Source of the DNA: a virus
Reading direction: 5' to 3' (one strand)
IMG/VR virus record: IMGVR_UViG_3300042914_000150
Coordinates: 1-35,031 of that record
DNA: 35,031 nucleotides
Below are positions 15,351 through 22,262 of the stretch, in pieces. The notes under the pieces are model-generated. The model ran no database searches. It saw only the letters and a program-made list of their open reading frames with translations, and was not told the DNA's origin. Position numbers and translations under genes: made by a program. Position 1 is the first letter of the stretch. Each line of letters opens with the position of its first letter.

Positions 15351-15550
15351 CACCAGAAGACATGGCAATAGAGTTAGTAGATAAATACATGCTACAAACC
15401 GATTGTTTAAGTAAAGCAAAAGAATTAGCAATAGCAGCAGTAGAAAAAACAATAAAATCTTCTTATGCTTATTCTTGCTCGGAAGCTTATGGCAGATTTA
15501 TGGAAGACCCTTTTTTAACAGAGGTAATAGAAGAAATTAATAAACTATAA
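15347..15550 (+). CDS. Small MTPxxxA-family protein, copy 1
   Basis: This 67-residue protein (MTPEDMAIELVDKYML...KAKELAIAAVEKTI...LTEVIEEINKL) belongs to the same short helical family as the two tandem genes at 26834 and 27028. Common features are the MTPxxxA start, a central alanine-rich helix and a C-terminal helix ending in a xINKL/xIKKL motif. Function unknown. It overlaps the HTH gene by ATGA. Confidence 0.6.
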   Translation: MTPEDMAIELVDKYMLQTDCLSKAKELAIAAVEKTIKSSYAYSCSEAYGRFMEDPFLTEVIEEINKL

Positions 15551-15561
15551 AAACAAAAAAA

Positions 15562-15780
15562 ATGACAGAGAAAAAATGGAGTACAGGCGGTTGGAAAAAC
15601 ACTACCGCAAAAGGAGAAGTAATTAATTTTACAATCAATGATGTAAAATATTCAATGTGGAAAAATGCTTATAAGACAGAAGATAAGCAGCCGGACTACA
15701 AAATTTACATTAATGATTTTAACCCTGAAAACAAAACCTATTCAAAACCAAAAGATGATACGGAAGGACTGCCGTTTTAA
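15562..15780 (+). CDS. Small protein with SSB-like acidic tail
   Basis: This 72-residue protein has a Trp-rich, beta-type body (KKWSTGGWKN, YSMWKNAYKT, PDYKIYIND) and ends in DDTEGLPF. The tip resembles the acidic-Pro-Phe tail with which bacterial SSB recruits repair and replication proteins. A small single-strand DNA-binding function is plausible, as it lies between recombination and replication genes. The fold itself is not certain from the sequence alone. Confidence 0.5.
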   Translation: MTEKKWSTGGWKNTTAKGEVINFTINDVKYSMWKNAYKTEDKQPDYKIYINDFNPENKTYSKPKDDTEGLPF

Positions 15781-15782
15781 TT

Positions 15783-16211
15783 ATGCTAACTAGAAAAAGA
15801 GATATATCAATAAGACAGTTAAAGGAGCTTTATTATGCGCAACGCAACACACACTTGCAGCTTCACGAAATGATGCAGCAGTTAGGGTTGTTAGGCATAG
15901 AAGATAAAGAGCCTTTGGGTTTAGACATTGGTGCAAGAACGATTGTCAAATTGGTAGACGAAGAGTTTGAGTGCGATGTTCTGGTAAAGGATAGGAGCTT
16001 AAAAACAACGTTCGGTCGCAAGGCTGCTGCTTATTTACTAAGAAGGTACACAAAGTTGAGCCTCAAAGAGATAAGCCAGTACACAGGAACAAGCGACCAC
16101 ACGACTGCTATCCATAACATAAAACAAGCGAATAACCTAATTGAAACTGAGGATTGGTTTAAAACAAAGCTAAAAAAACTTTGTATAAAATTAGAACTTA
16201 AAGAGATTTAG
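15783..16211 (+). CDS. DnaA domain IV-like protein without ATPase
   Basis: This 142-residue protein has an N-terminal helical region and a C-terminal DnaA DNA-binding domain: RKAAAYLLRRYTKLSLKEIS, then the signature GTSDHTTAIHNIK (DHTT at 105-108). In cellular DnaA this domain reads the DnaA box. No Walker A/B ATPase is present, so it is not a stand-alone initiator; it may bind the phage origin and recruit host factors, or act as a regulator. A stop is followed within three bases by a promoter element for the downstream RNA. Confidence 0.8.
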   Translation: MLTRKRDISIRQLKELYYAQRNTHLQLHEMMQQLGLLGIEDKEPLGLDIGARTIVKLVDEEFECDVLVKDRSLKTTFGRKAAAYLLRRYTKLSLKEISQYTGTSDHTTAIHNIKQANNLIETEDWFKTKLKKLCIKLELKEI

Positions 16212-16213
16212 TG

Positions 16214-16221
16214 TATATTTG
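16214..16221 (+). promoter_or_regulatory. Promoter -7 element before the structured RNA
   Basis: TATATTTG matches TAnnTTTG exactly and starts two bases after the DnaA-like gene stop. The expected -33 position reads TTAG (about 16191-16194) rather than TTG, so strength is uncertain. Predicted RNA start is about 16227-16230. Confidence 0.5.
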
Positions 16222-16227
16222 CAGATA

Positions 16228-16322
16228 TAAAAGACGCATAGACGAAGTACGAACCGACTATGTGTTTAGTGGTTAAATAATAATAGCCCTGATAGTTCGT
16301 ACCTATCGGGGTTTATTTTTTT
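16228..16322 (+). ncRNA. Candidate structured RNA or attenuator with kissing hairpins
   Basis: Hairpin 1 pairs 16232-16241 with 16258-16267 (10 bp including two G-U) and has a 16-nt loop. Hairpin 2 pairs 16287-16295 with 16303-16311 (9 bp, one G-U) around the 7-nt loop TTCGTAC. All seven loop bases are complementary to GTACGAA (16247-16253) in loop 1. Hairpin 2 is followed by TTTATTTTTTT (16312-16322), a terminator tract that ends directly at the ATG of the next gene. This predicts either an approximately 95-nt stand-alone RNA or a leader controlling the replication protein. Confidence 0.55.
16286..16322 (+). terminator. Intrinsic terminator directly before the replication gene
   Basis: Stem CCCTGATAG with CTATCGGGG, extendable by G-U and A-U pairs, loop TTCGTAC, followed by an 11-base T-rich tract. 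The ATG at 16323 begins immediately after the tract. Confidence 0.8.
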
Positions 16323-17111
16323 ATGGCAAAACGATTTACAGACACGGAGAAATGGAAAAAACCTTTTATCCGTAAACTATCAGCACCTTACAAACTTTTA
16401 TGGCTTTACATCTGTGATGACTGCGACCACGCAGGAATCTGGCAAGTAGATATTGATGTAGCCAGAATAAGAATAGGCGAGGATATTAACGAGCAAGATG
16501 CGGTTAAATTTTTTGGAGACAAGCTGGTAAGGATTGATAACGGAAATAAATGGTATATACCTTCCTTTATAGATTTTCAATATCCAAGCGGACTTAACCC
16601 AGACAACAAAGCACACGGAGGAATCATCAAAATTTTACAAAAATACAATTTGTTAGATGATGAATTTAAGCCCCTTGTAAGCCCCTTATATGGTGCTATG
16701 GATATGGATAAGGAAATGGATATGGATAAGGATAAGGTAATGGTAAAGAAAAAACTTGCAGAAAATACAAATTCAAAATGTACTTTTGAAGAGGTTTACG
16801 AATATATGGCAATCCGTATAGGAACAGAACAGGCAAAGGTAGAAGCCGAAAAATTTGTAAATTACTACACGAGCAACGGGTGGAGAGTAGGTAAGAACCC
16901 AATGAAAAGTTGGACACACGCAGTAAATAATTGGATAACAAACGCTAAACAATATGCAAAAGGAACTTCAAATAATCAACGAAAACTTGATAAGCACGAA
17001 CTCGAAAACCTTAAAAACTACAACTTTATCTACTCTACTTCCTACGGAGCAGGAGATTATGACCGCATTTTCGGGGGAGAGAGTCCGGAATCTAAACTCT
17101 ATCATATTTAA
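16323..17111 (+). CDS. Replication initiator/replisome organiser-like protein
   Basis: This 262-residue protein begins MAKRFTDTEKWKKPFIRKLSAPYKLLWLYICDDCDHAGIW, which matches the N-terminal domain of phage replication proteins in Bacteroidota. Residues 126-144 are a low-complexity linker (MDMDKE MDMDKD) made by an 18-bp tandem duplication. The C-terminal domain (about 150-220: FEEVYEYMAIRIGTEQAKVEAEKFVNYY ... NPMKSWTHAVNNWI) resembles the DNA-binding/DnaT-like domain. It probably binds the origin and recruits host helicase. Its end overlaps the following gene. Confidence 0.75.
   Translation: MAKRFTDTEKWKKPFIRKLSAPYKLLWLYICDDCDHAGIWQVDIDVARIRIGEDINEQDAVKFFGDKLVRIDNGNKWYIPSFIDFQYPSGLNPDNKAHGGIIKILQKYNLLDDEFKPLVSPLYGAMDMDKEMDMDKDKVMVKKKLAENTNSKCTFEEVYEYMAIRIGTEQAKVEAEKFVNYYTSNGWRVGKNPMKSWTHAVNNWITNAKQYAKGTSNNQRKLDKHELENLKNYNFIYSTSYGAGDYDRIFGGESPESKLYHI
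16698..16733 (+). repeat. 18-bp tandem duplication in the replication gene
   Basis: ATGGATATGGATAAGGAA (16698-16715) is followed by ATGGATATGGATAAGGAT (16716-16733), differing in the last base. It codes for MDMDKE/MDMDKD in the linker and may vary in length between strains. Confidence 0.85.
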
Positions 17112-17712
17112 CCAAAACCTTATTTATTTGATGCAGCTCGTAGGCATTAACAATCCCGGCGAAGTTAAGTTAGCAATTTTAGAGGATTGGATAAGGACTG
17201 AATACGGTGGCTTTACAATAAACGAGATTAAAGTAGCGTTTAAGCAAATGGTAGCTAATGACTTCATAGACCATTACCAAAATTTTAGCCCGGCTTATTT
17301 TAGTCAGGTTATGGATAGATACAAGAAAAAAGCAAACGAAGTAAGAAAAATGATACCACAGGAACGAGAACAAGCAATACCACATTTGACTGATTTAGAG
17401 ATAATTGATTACAGTTATCAGGAATATAAGGTTCTAGAAAATAGAACTTTTGACAGATTGTTTAACCCTTTATCAGTATTTACAAAGCTGCATAATTCTG
17501 GCATTAAGACTTGGACCAAAGAAGATGGGGCAGTTGCTAAAAAGAAACTAATGGAAATCATTACCTACAAGGCTAATAAAATGGATATAATTAGCGCAAA
17601 GCAGTACAGAGATGAATGGACTGAACAATGGTTAAAGAACCAAGCCAGAGCCGTAGCAGTAGCTTTATTTTTTGAGGAACAAATAAAATTAGGCAAAGTT
17701 TCATTTTCTTAG
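17059..17712 (+). CDS. Replication-associated protein (helicase-loader-like)
   Basis: I prefer the ATG at 17059 (MTAFSGERVRNLNSI), preceded by GGAGCAGGAG; it gives 217 residues. An earlier start at 16954 is possible and would overlap the upstream gene by 158 bp. The body is helical: LAILEDWIRTEYGGFTINEIKVAFKQMVANDF, then FSPAYFSQVMDRYKKKANEVRK, a pattern seen after replication initiators in related phages. No Walker motif is present, so it is not an ATPase; a helicase-loading or initiation partner role is inferred from position. Confidence 0.6.
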   Translation: MTAFSGERVRNLNSIIFNQNLIYLMQLVGINNPGEVKLAILEDWIRTEYGGFTINEIKVAFKQMVANDFIDHYQNFSPAYFSQVMDRYKKKANEVRKMIPQEREQAIPHLTDLEIIDYSYQEYKVLENRTFDRLFNPLSVFTKLHNSGIKTWTKEDGAVAKKKLMEIITYKANKMDIISAKQYRDEWTEQWLKNQARAVAVALFFEEQIKLGKVSFS

Positions 17713-17726
17713 TATAGTTTTGTATT

Positions 17727-18032
17727 ATGACCGCAAACGAATTAACCAAAGAAGCAATAAAGACCTTAAACAAAAACGGGTGCTTTGTATGGCGCAATAA
17801 CAATCTTGCGGTTAGAGGTCGCACATTCATAGGACTAAAAGGAGTTCCAGATGTAGTAGGATTCCACACACAAACAGGAGTAGCGGTATACTGCGAGACG
17901 AAAGCAATAGGAGATAAACTCAGCAGCTATCAAATAGCATTTTTAAATTTAGCAAAGACTTCAAATTGTTTCTGCTACATAGCAACCGAAGAGAACGGCA
18001 AACTAACCTTAAAAGAATATGAACAAGAATAG
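17727..18032 (+). CDS. VRR-NUC domain nuclease
   Basis: This 101-residue protein matches the compact phage VRR-NUC fold (PD-(D/E)XK superfamily): GLKGVPDVVGF (Pro41-Asp42), YCETKA (Glu57, Lys59) and YQIAFLNLA with Gln69. Such enzymes cut branched DNA such as Holliday junctions or flaps. The early context with ERF and replication genes fits resolution of recombination intermediates before packaging. It overlaps the next gene by 14 bp. Confidence 0.88.
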   Translation: MTANELTKEAIKTLNKNGCFVWRNNNLAVRGRTFIGLKGVPDVVGFHTQTGVAVYCETKAIGDKLSSYQIAFLNLAKTSNCFCYIATEENGKLTLKEYEQE

Positions 18033-18495
18033 CATCATATTAGAACTTTGGGAAAGCCGAGAATTAAAGGAAGCAATAGATAAGATGCAGCCGGAAGACC
18101 TGCGAGAAGATTTAAGAAGTGAACTATTTAAAGTGCTATGTGAAATGGATGAGGAACGCATAATAGATATGCGAAAAAGAAACGTATTAAAGTTCTACTT
18201 GGTTCGCACTATGATTAACATGATGCAGAGTAATACTAGCCAATTTTATAGGACTTATAGAAAGCCATTAGAAGTAGAGTTAATAGCACACGATAGAGAT
18301 GAGGACTTGCTTAACAAAGTAGAAGACGAGTTATCTAAGATGCATTGGTACAAAGCAGAACTATTAAGAGTGTACGCTATCAAGCATAACTGCAACGCAA
18401 AAGAACTTAGCAGGGTAACCGGCATACCTTATATGTCAATACATAGGGAACTTAAACTAACTAAACGAGAACTTAAAAAACAATTACGCAAATGA
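18019..18495 (+). CDS. Sigma-70-region-like transcription protein
   Basis: This 158-residue protein has a helical N-terminal half (ELFKVLCEMDEERIIDMRKRNVLKFYLVRTMINMMQS) like region 2 of ECF sigma factors, and a C-terminal HTH: HNCNAKELSRVTGIPYMSIHRELKLTKRELKK, like region 4. Similar proteins in Bacteroidota phages are commonly called sigma-like. It could redirect host RNA polymerase to middle or late phage promoters. A non-sigma HTH regulator is the alternative. It is coupled to the next gene by ATGA. Confidence 0.65.
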   Translation: MNKNSIILELWESRELKEAIDKMQPEDLREDLRSELFKVLCEMDEERIIDMRKRNVLKFYLVRTMINMMQSNTSQFYRTYRKPLEVELIAHDRDEDLLNKVEDELSKMHWYKAELLRVYAIKHNCNAKELSRVTGIPYMSIHRELKLTKRELKKQLRK

Positions 18496-18725
18496 TAATT
18501 ATAGCTGCGATATGCTTTGCAATATTCTTTGTAGAGATACATCAATTTCATAGGAAGTGGAAACTAGATTTTAAGCCGTTTAGCTGCATAAGTTGTTTAG
18601 CAGCATGGACAGGTTTGGCTTTATATTTACTACCTGCAATATGTACCGATATTATTGCGTTTGTATTTATACCGGGAGTGGCAGCACCTTTACTATCTAA
18701 ACTAATGTGGAACTTATGGAAATAG
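18492..18725 (+). CDS. DUF1360-like small membrane protein
   Basis: This 77-residue protein has three hydrophobic stretches (residues 1-14, 36-55 and 54-72) and the motif KPFSCISCLAAWTGLALYLL. The PF-C-x-x-C-L-A-x-W signature is typical of a small family of membrane proteins in phages and bacteria with unknown role. A membrane-located host-takeover or superinfection function would be a guess. Start overlaps the previous stop (ATGA). Confidence 0.65.
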   Translation: MIIIAAICFAIFFVEIHQFHRKWKLDFKPFSCISCLAAWTGLALYLLPAICTDIIAFVFIPGVAAPLLSKLMWNLWK

Positions 18726-18961
18726 AACACAGAAAATTTTTAGATGATAACGTTGGTAATTGGCACACAGTCCAGAATGGTTATGTGCGTAACATTGACT
18801 TAGACATCTTAAAAATGTACGAGCATATTTATCGCAAGTATATGAGTGCAGATTTTATCTTAACAGTATGGTGCGGTAATTGTATATTTGATATGATTAA
18901 ACGCTTATATACTTGGTACGAAGAACAACCAAAACCTAAACGTAATGCAAAGAGTAATTAA
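18716..18961 (+). CDS. Hypothetical protein
   Basis: I use the ATG at 18716 (MEIEHRKFLDDNVGNWHTV), 81 residues; a GTG nine bases upstream is less likely. The protein is helical and aromatic (LDILKMYEHIYRKYMSADFIL), with a Cys pair in WCGNCIFDM and a basic C-terminus PKRNAKSN. The Asn/Lys-rich end overlaps the PP-loop gene by 17 bp. No function recognised. Confidence 0.6.
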   Translation: MEIEHRKFLDDNVGNWHTVQNGYVRNIDLDILKMYEHIYRKYMSADFILTVWCGNCIFDMIKRLYTWYEEQPKPKRNAKSN

Positions 18962-19649
18962 TTTTAGCGGTGGCAAAACTTCTGCTTATATGACTATCAA
19001 AGAATATAAGCCAGGAGACATAGTATTGTTCTGCGATACTATGAGGGAACACCCTAAGACCTATAAATTTATTAATGACTTTGAGGCTTTTGAAAATATA
19101 CCTGTAACAAGAATAAGTTATGAAGGTGGCTTTACGGGAATGTTAAAAAAGAATAAAGCTTTACCTAATCAGTTCAAAAGATTTTGCACAATAGAATTAA
19201 AGATTAAAACTGCTAAAAGATATTTAAGAAGCATAGGAGTTAGAGAATTTGAAAACTTAGTAGGGTTTAGATATGACGAACCAATGCGAGTTAGCAGACG
19301 CACTCAAAGATTTAAGAAGGTACACGATAAGTTTCCTTTGTTTGAAAACAAGGTAACCAAGCAAATGGTAAATGAGTATTGGAGCAAAAAGCCTTACACT
19401 TTGGAAATACCTTCTATATTAGGCAACTGCACTTTGTGTTTTATGAAAGGTAAAAACGCTATATTAGCAATATTAAGAGAGTTTCCAGAACTTGCAGACG
19501 AATGGATAAATGACGAAAAGAATAGCAAATACACTTACTTTAACGGAGTAACAATAGAAACGCTTAAAAGTATATCACAGAATAACTTGTTTAAGGAATT
19601 TGATTTAGATAACATAAACCCTGCGTATGACTGCGCTTGTACTACTTAA
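18945..19649 (+). CDS. PAPS-reductase-like PP-loop enzyme
   Basis: This 234-residue protein has the PP-loop SGGKTS (residues 8-13) of the adenine nucleotide alpha-hydrolase/PAPS reductase family, which activates a substrate with ATP or binds adenylylated sulfate. Further features are FCDTMREHP, RFCTIELKIK and CTLCFMKGKN, a likely metal or thiol site. The C-terminus ends DCACTT with two further Cys. In phages these enzymes have been suggested to take part in sulfur transfer or nucleic-acid modification, but the substrate here is unknown. It leads a cassette with an acyltransferase and two glycosyltransferases. Confidence 0.85.
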   Translation: MQRVINFSGGKTSAYMTIKEYKPGDIVLFCDTMREHPKTYKFINDFEAFENIPVTRISYEGGFTGMLKKNKALPNQFKRFCTIELKIKTAKRYLRSIGVREFENLVGFRYDEPMRVSRRTQRFKKVHDKFPLFENKVTKQMVNEYWSKKPYTLEIPSILGNCTLCFMKGKNAILAILREFPELADEWINDEKNSKYTYFNGVTIETLKSISQNNLFKEFDLDNINPAYDCACTT

Positions 19650-19651
19650 CT

Positions 19652-20131
19652 ATGGCAAACTTTATCCACCCTACCGCTATTATAGGCGATAACGTAATTA
19701 TCGGAGATGGCAACTACATCGGTCCTTATTGTATTATCGGAGACAAAGCAGAGCATAAAAAGTTCTGGCAAAAAGAAAAAGGCAAAGTATATATAGGCGA
19801 TAACAATATTATCACAGGACTTGTAACAATAGATGCAGGAACAGAAGATGTTACCTATATCCAAAATAATTGTTTCATAATGAAACACGCACACATAGGA
19901 CATGACTGCTCAATCTTTGATAATGTTACAATAAGCTGCGGAGCAAAAATAGGTGGACACTCGATTATAGAAGAAGGAAGCAATATAGGACTTAACGCAG
20001 TATTACATCAGTTTACACACGTTGGCGTAAATTGTATGATAGGAGCAAGTGCTTTCTTAAAAGGCGAAGCAAAAGCAAATACTAAATACGCAGGAGTTCC
20101 GGCAAGGGAAATCGGCTCAAACATAAGATAA
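19652..20131 (+). CDS. Left-handed beta-helix (LpxA-like) acyltransferase
   Basis: I use the ATG at 19652 (MANFIHPTAIIGDN), 159 residues; a TTG 15 bases upstream is not needed. Hexapeptide repeats run through most of the protein: VIIGDG, YIGPYC, VYIGDN, AHIGHDCSIFDN, KIGGHSIIEEGSNIG. That is the left-handed beta-helix of LpxA/sugar O- or N-acyltransferases, which work as trimers. It is shorter than LpxA, lacking its usual helical C-terminus. The His in the KHAHIGHDC segment is a candidate catalytic residue. Substrate may be a nucleotide sugar or surface sugar. Confidence 0.85.
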   Translation: MANFIHPTAIIGDNVIIGDGNYIGPYCIIGDKAEHKKFWQKEKGKVYIGDNNIITGLVTIDAGTEDVTYIQNNCFIMKHAHIGHDCSIFDNVTISCGAKIGGHSIIEEGSNIGLNAVLHQFTHVGVNCMIGASAFLKGEAKANTKYAGVPAREIGSNIR

Positions 20132-20814
20132 TGAAAGTAGCTATTTTATTACTTACACAAAACAGGCACGACTTAACGCAGCGTGTAATTAACCAGAACT
20201 TTTATAACTCAGGTTACAATGCAGACTGCTTCTTAATAGATAACGGCAGCGACACTCACGAGAACTTTAACTACCCGTTTGCCGGATATGATTTATCAAA
20301 AGAAAAGCGAGGCATAGCAGCCGGAGTAAATGCAGGACTTAGGATAACACAAAACTATGATGCGGTTTGTTTATTAGCCAATGACATTTTATTACCTGAG
20401 AATTGGTTAGCTAAGTTTGTTTTATTTGCAGAACGAATAGAAAAGACGGGCATAATAGGAATACATTGTGTTGAGGAGCTGCCACCAATAGTAGACGGAG
20501 TTCATAAAACGCATACACCTTTTGGAGATAACTTTATCACTCGTGAGCTAATAGATGCAGTTGGCGGTTACAACGAAGAGTATGACCCCTACGGAATGCA
20601 GGATAGAGATTACGGAGAACGAGCAACTATTACAGGCTTTACAAATTACTACCTGCCGGATATGAGGTCAGAACATATAGGACACGATGTAGGCAACGGA
20701 ACAGATTACAGACGAATGAAAGACGAGAGCTTAGCAAGGGCGCAAAGCGTGTGGGATAAATACCAAGACATCTATCACAACCAAAAAAATATAAGATGCG
20801 AATACTTTGTATAA
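20131..20814 (+). CDS. GT2-family glycosyltransferase
   Basis: This 227-residue protein is a GT-A fold: VAILLLTQNRHDLTQRVI at the nucleotide-binding start, FLIDNGSD, the AAGVNAGL segment and LLANDILLP, where ND stands in for the DxD metal site. DAVGGYNEEYDPYGMQDRDYGERA is the acceptor/catalytic part, with Asp/Glu-rich residues typical of family 2. It begins on the last base of the acyltransferase gene. It may glycosylate phage DNA, virion protein or host surface polysaccharide. Confidence 0.85.
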   Translation: MKVAILLLTQNRHDLTQRVINQNFYNSGYNADCFLIDNGSDTHENFNYPFAGYDLSKEKRGIAAGVNAGLRITQNYDAVCLLANDILLPENWLAKFVLFAERIEKTGIIGIHCVEELPPIVDGVHKTHTPFGDNFITRELIDAVGGYNEEYDPYGMQDRDYGERATITGFTNYYLPDMRSEHIGHDVGNGTDYRRMKDESLARAQSVWDKYQDIYHNQKNIRCEYFV

Positions 20815-21791
20815 CTTCTGCTAACTCAGGTGTAGGCTTCCACAGAATAATGATGCCAATAGTACACTTGGAAAAGGAGTACGCACTTATAACCGACGTA
20901 TTGAATGACGAACTATTAGAGCAAGGGTGGGATATTGTGTTAATGAACAGAATGCTTAATGAGATAGATGCAAAGCAAATGGACACTTGGAGGACTAAGT
21001 ACTGCTTTAAGTTGGTAGTAGATAATGATGACTATTGGGAACTTAACGAAAGCCATTTGTTGTATTTAAGATACAAGCTCAATAACATACCTAAACTTAT
21101 TACTGACTATTTAGAAATTGCAGACCTTTGTACCTGCACTCACGAAAGACTAGCAGCAGAGATAAGTACATACAGTAAGAACATTCACATATTACCGAAC
21201 GCTTTACCTTATGGAGACGAGCAATTTAGAGACGAGAAGTTAGATAGCGACAAGGTTAGACTATTCTGGTCCGGCAGCGGAACACACGAACGAGACTTAG
21301 ATTTAATTAGACACCCTTTTAAAAGGTTGCAAGGTATGAATATAAGAACTGTAATAGCCGGGTACAACGATGGCGAAAAGCCGGTATGGGATAAAATGAT
21401 AGATGCGTTTACTTGTGGACTAAAACTTAACCCTACTATTTACAACTATGCAAAGGTCACAGAATATATGGGAGCTTACACAGATAGCGACATTTCAATC
21501 ATACCTCTGGTAGATAACAAGTTTAACGCTATGAAGTCAAATTTAAAAGTATTAGAAACGGCTGCTAAAAAGAACCCTGCCGTTGTTAGCTATGTCAATC
21601 CTTACCTAGATATGCCGGTGCATTACGTTAAAAGCCAGAAGGATTGGTATAAGCATATCAAAGATTTAGTTAATGATGAGCAGATGCGAAAGGAAAGCGG
21701 AGAGAAGCTTTTTGAGTTCTGCAAAAAGAACTATAACTTTGAGGAGATAAATTTAGACAGAAAGTATATTTATAGTAAACTATGCCAGTAA
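20796..21791 (+). CDS. GT4-like glycosyltransferase (GT-B fold)
   Basis: This 331-residue protein begins MRILCITSANSGVGFHR with an N-terminal Rossmann domain; ADLCTCTHERLAAEISTYS and IHILPNALPYG mark the hinge typical of GT4 enzymes. The C-terminal domain has VRLFWSGSGTHERDLDLI, SDISIIPLVDN and SNLKVLETAAKKNPAVV, the nucleotide-sugar-binding region. It overlaps the GT2 gene by 19 bp. The two transferases probably act on the same substrate in sequence. Substrate unknown. Confidence 0.85.
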   Translation: MRILCITSANSGVGFHRIMMPIVHLEKEYALITDVLNDELLEQGWDIVLMNRMLNEIDAKQMDTWRTKYCFKLVVDNDDYWELNESHLLYLRYKLNNIPKLITDYLEIADLCTCTHERLAAEISTYSKNIHILPNALPYGDEQFRDEKLDSDKVRLFWSGSGTHERDLDLIRHPFKRLQGMNIRTVIAGYNDGEKPVWDKMIDAFTCGLKLNPTIYNYAKVTEYMGAYTDSDISIIPLVDNKFNAMKSNLKVLETAAKKNPAVVSYVNPYLDMPVHYVKSQKDWYKHIKDLVNDEQMRKESGEKLFEFCKKNYNFEEINLDRKYIYSKLCQ

Positions 21792-22204
21792 TAAAATGCT
21801 CAAACGGTAAATTTCGGATTGGTAACGGAGATTGTGTTTACGATACCGAAGAGAAGGCTAATAAGGTTTGGAAGGCTATTTTGGCAGGTGGCAAGTTTGC
21901 AGATAGCTATACCGATTACCCAGAATCAGCAACTAATAACGCAAAGAGAGCTTTGGAGTGGGTAGAGAAACACGGGTGGGGTTCATGTGGAGAAGCAACC
22001 GGCAAAGCAAGAGCAAGGCAGTTAGCAAACAGAGAGCCAATAAGCAGAGACACTATTGCTCGTATGGCTTCCTTTAAAAGACATCAGCAGCATAAAGATG
22101 TTCCATATAGCGAAGGTTGTGGTGGTCTTATGTTTGACGCATGGGGCGGTACGAGTGGGATTGAGTGGGCTATTAACAAACTAAAAGAGATAGACGGAAA
22201 ATAA
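21782..22204 (+). CDS. Conserved phage protein with YPExxxNNAKRAL domain
   Basis: This 140-residue protein contains YTDYPESATNNAKRALEWVEKHGWG, GEATGKARARQLANREPISRDTI and GGLMFDAWGGTSGIEWA. I recall this domain in many phages, alone or fused to head-maturation or other virion proteins; its role is not established. The first 40 residues (IKCSNGKFRIGNGDCVYDTEEKANKVWKAIL) form a separate small domain with two Cys. It overlaps the GT4 gene by 10 bp and is followed by a hairpin that includes the next start codon. Confidence 0.65.
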   Translation: MPVIKCSNGKFRIGNGDCVYDTEEKANKVWKAILAGGKFADSYTDYPESATNNAKRALEWVEKHGWGSCGEATGKARARQLANREPISRDTIARMASFKRHQQHKDVPYSEGCGGLMFDAWGGTSGIEWAINKLKEIDGK

Positions 22205-22207
22205 TTT

Positions 22208-22262
22208 GCATAGTTAAATTTTTAATTATTAATCAACGGAAAATTTAATGGGGAAACTATGC
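22208..22262 (+). promoter_or_regulatory. Nested hairpin covering the HNH start codon
   Basis: GCATAGTT (22208-22215) pairs with AACTATGC (22255-22262), and TAAATTTT (22215-22222) with AAAATTTA (22240-22247), with a small bulge on the right side. The ATG at 22259-22261 lies in the basal stem, so folding could hide the start of the HNH gene. There is no strong T-tract, which argues against a terminator. Confidence 0.5.

Noticed and set aside
17715-17722. TAGTTTTG, a -7-like element before the VRR-NUC gene
   Set aside because: No TTG lies at a suitable distance upstream, and the gene is inside a tight operon.
19662-19670. TTATCCACC, one base from a DnaA box
   Set aside because: Single imperfect copy inside a coding sequence, without clustering.
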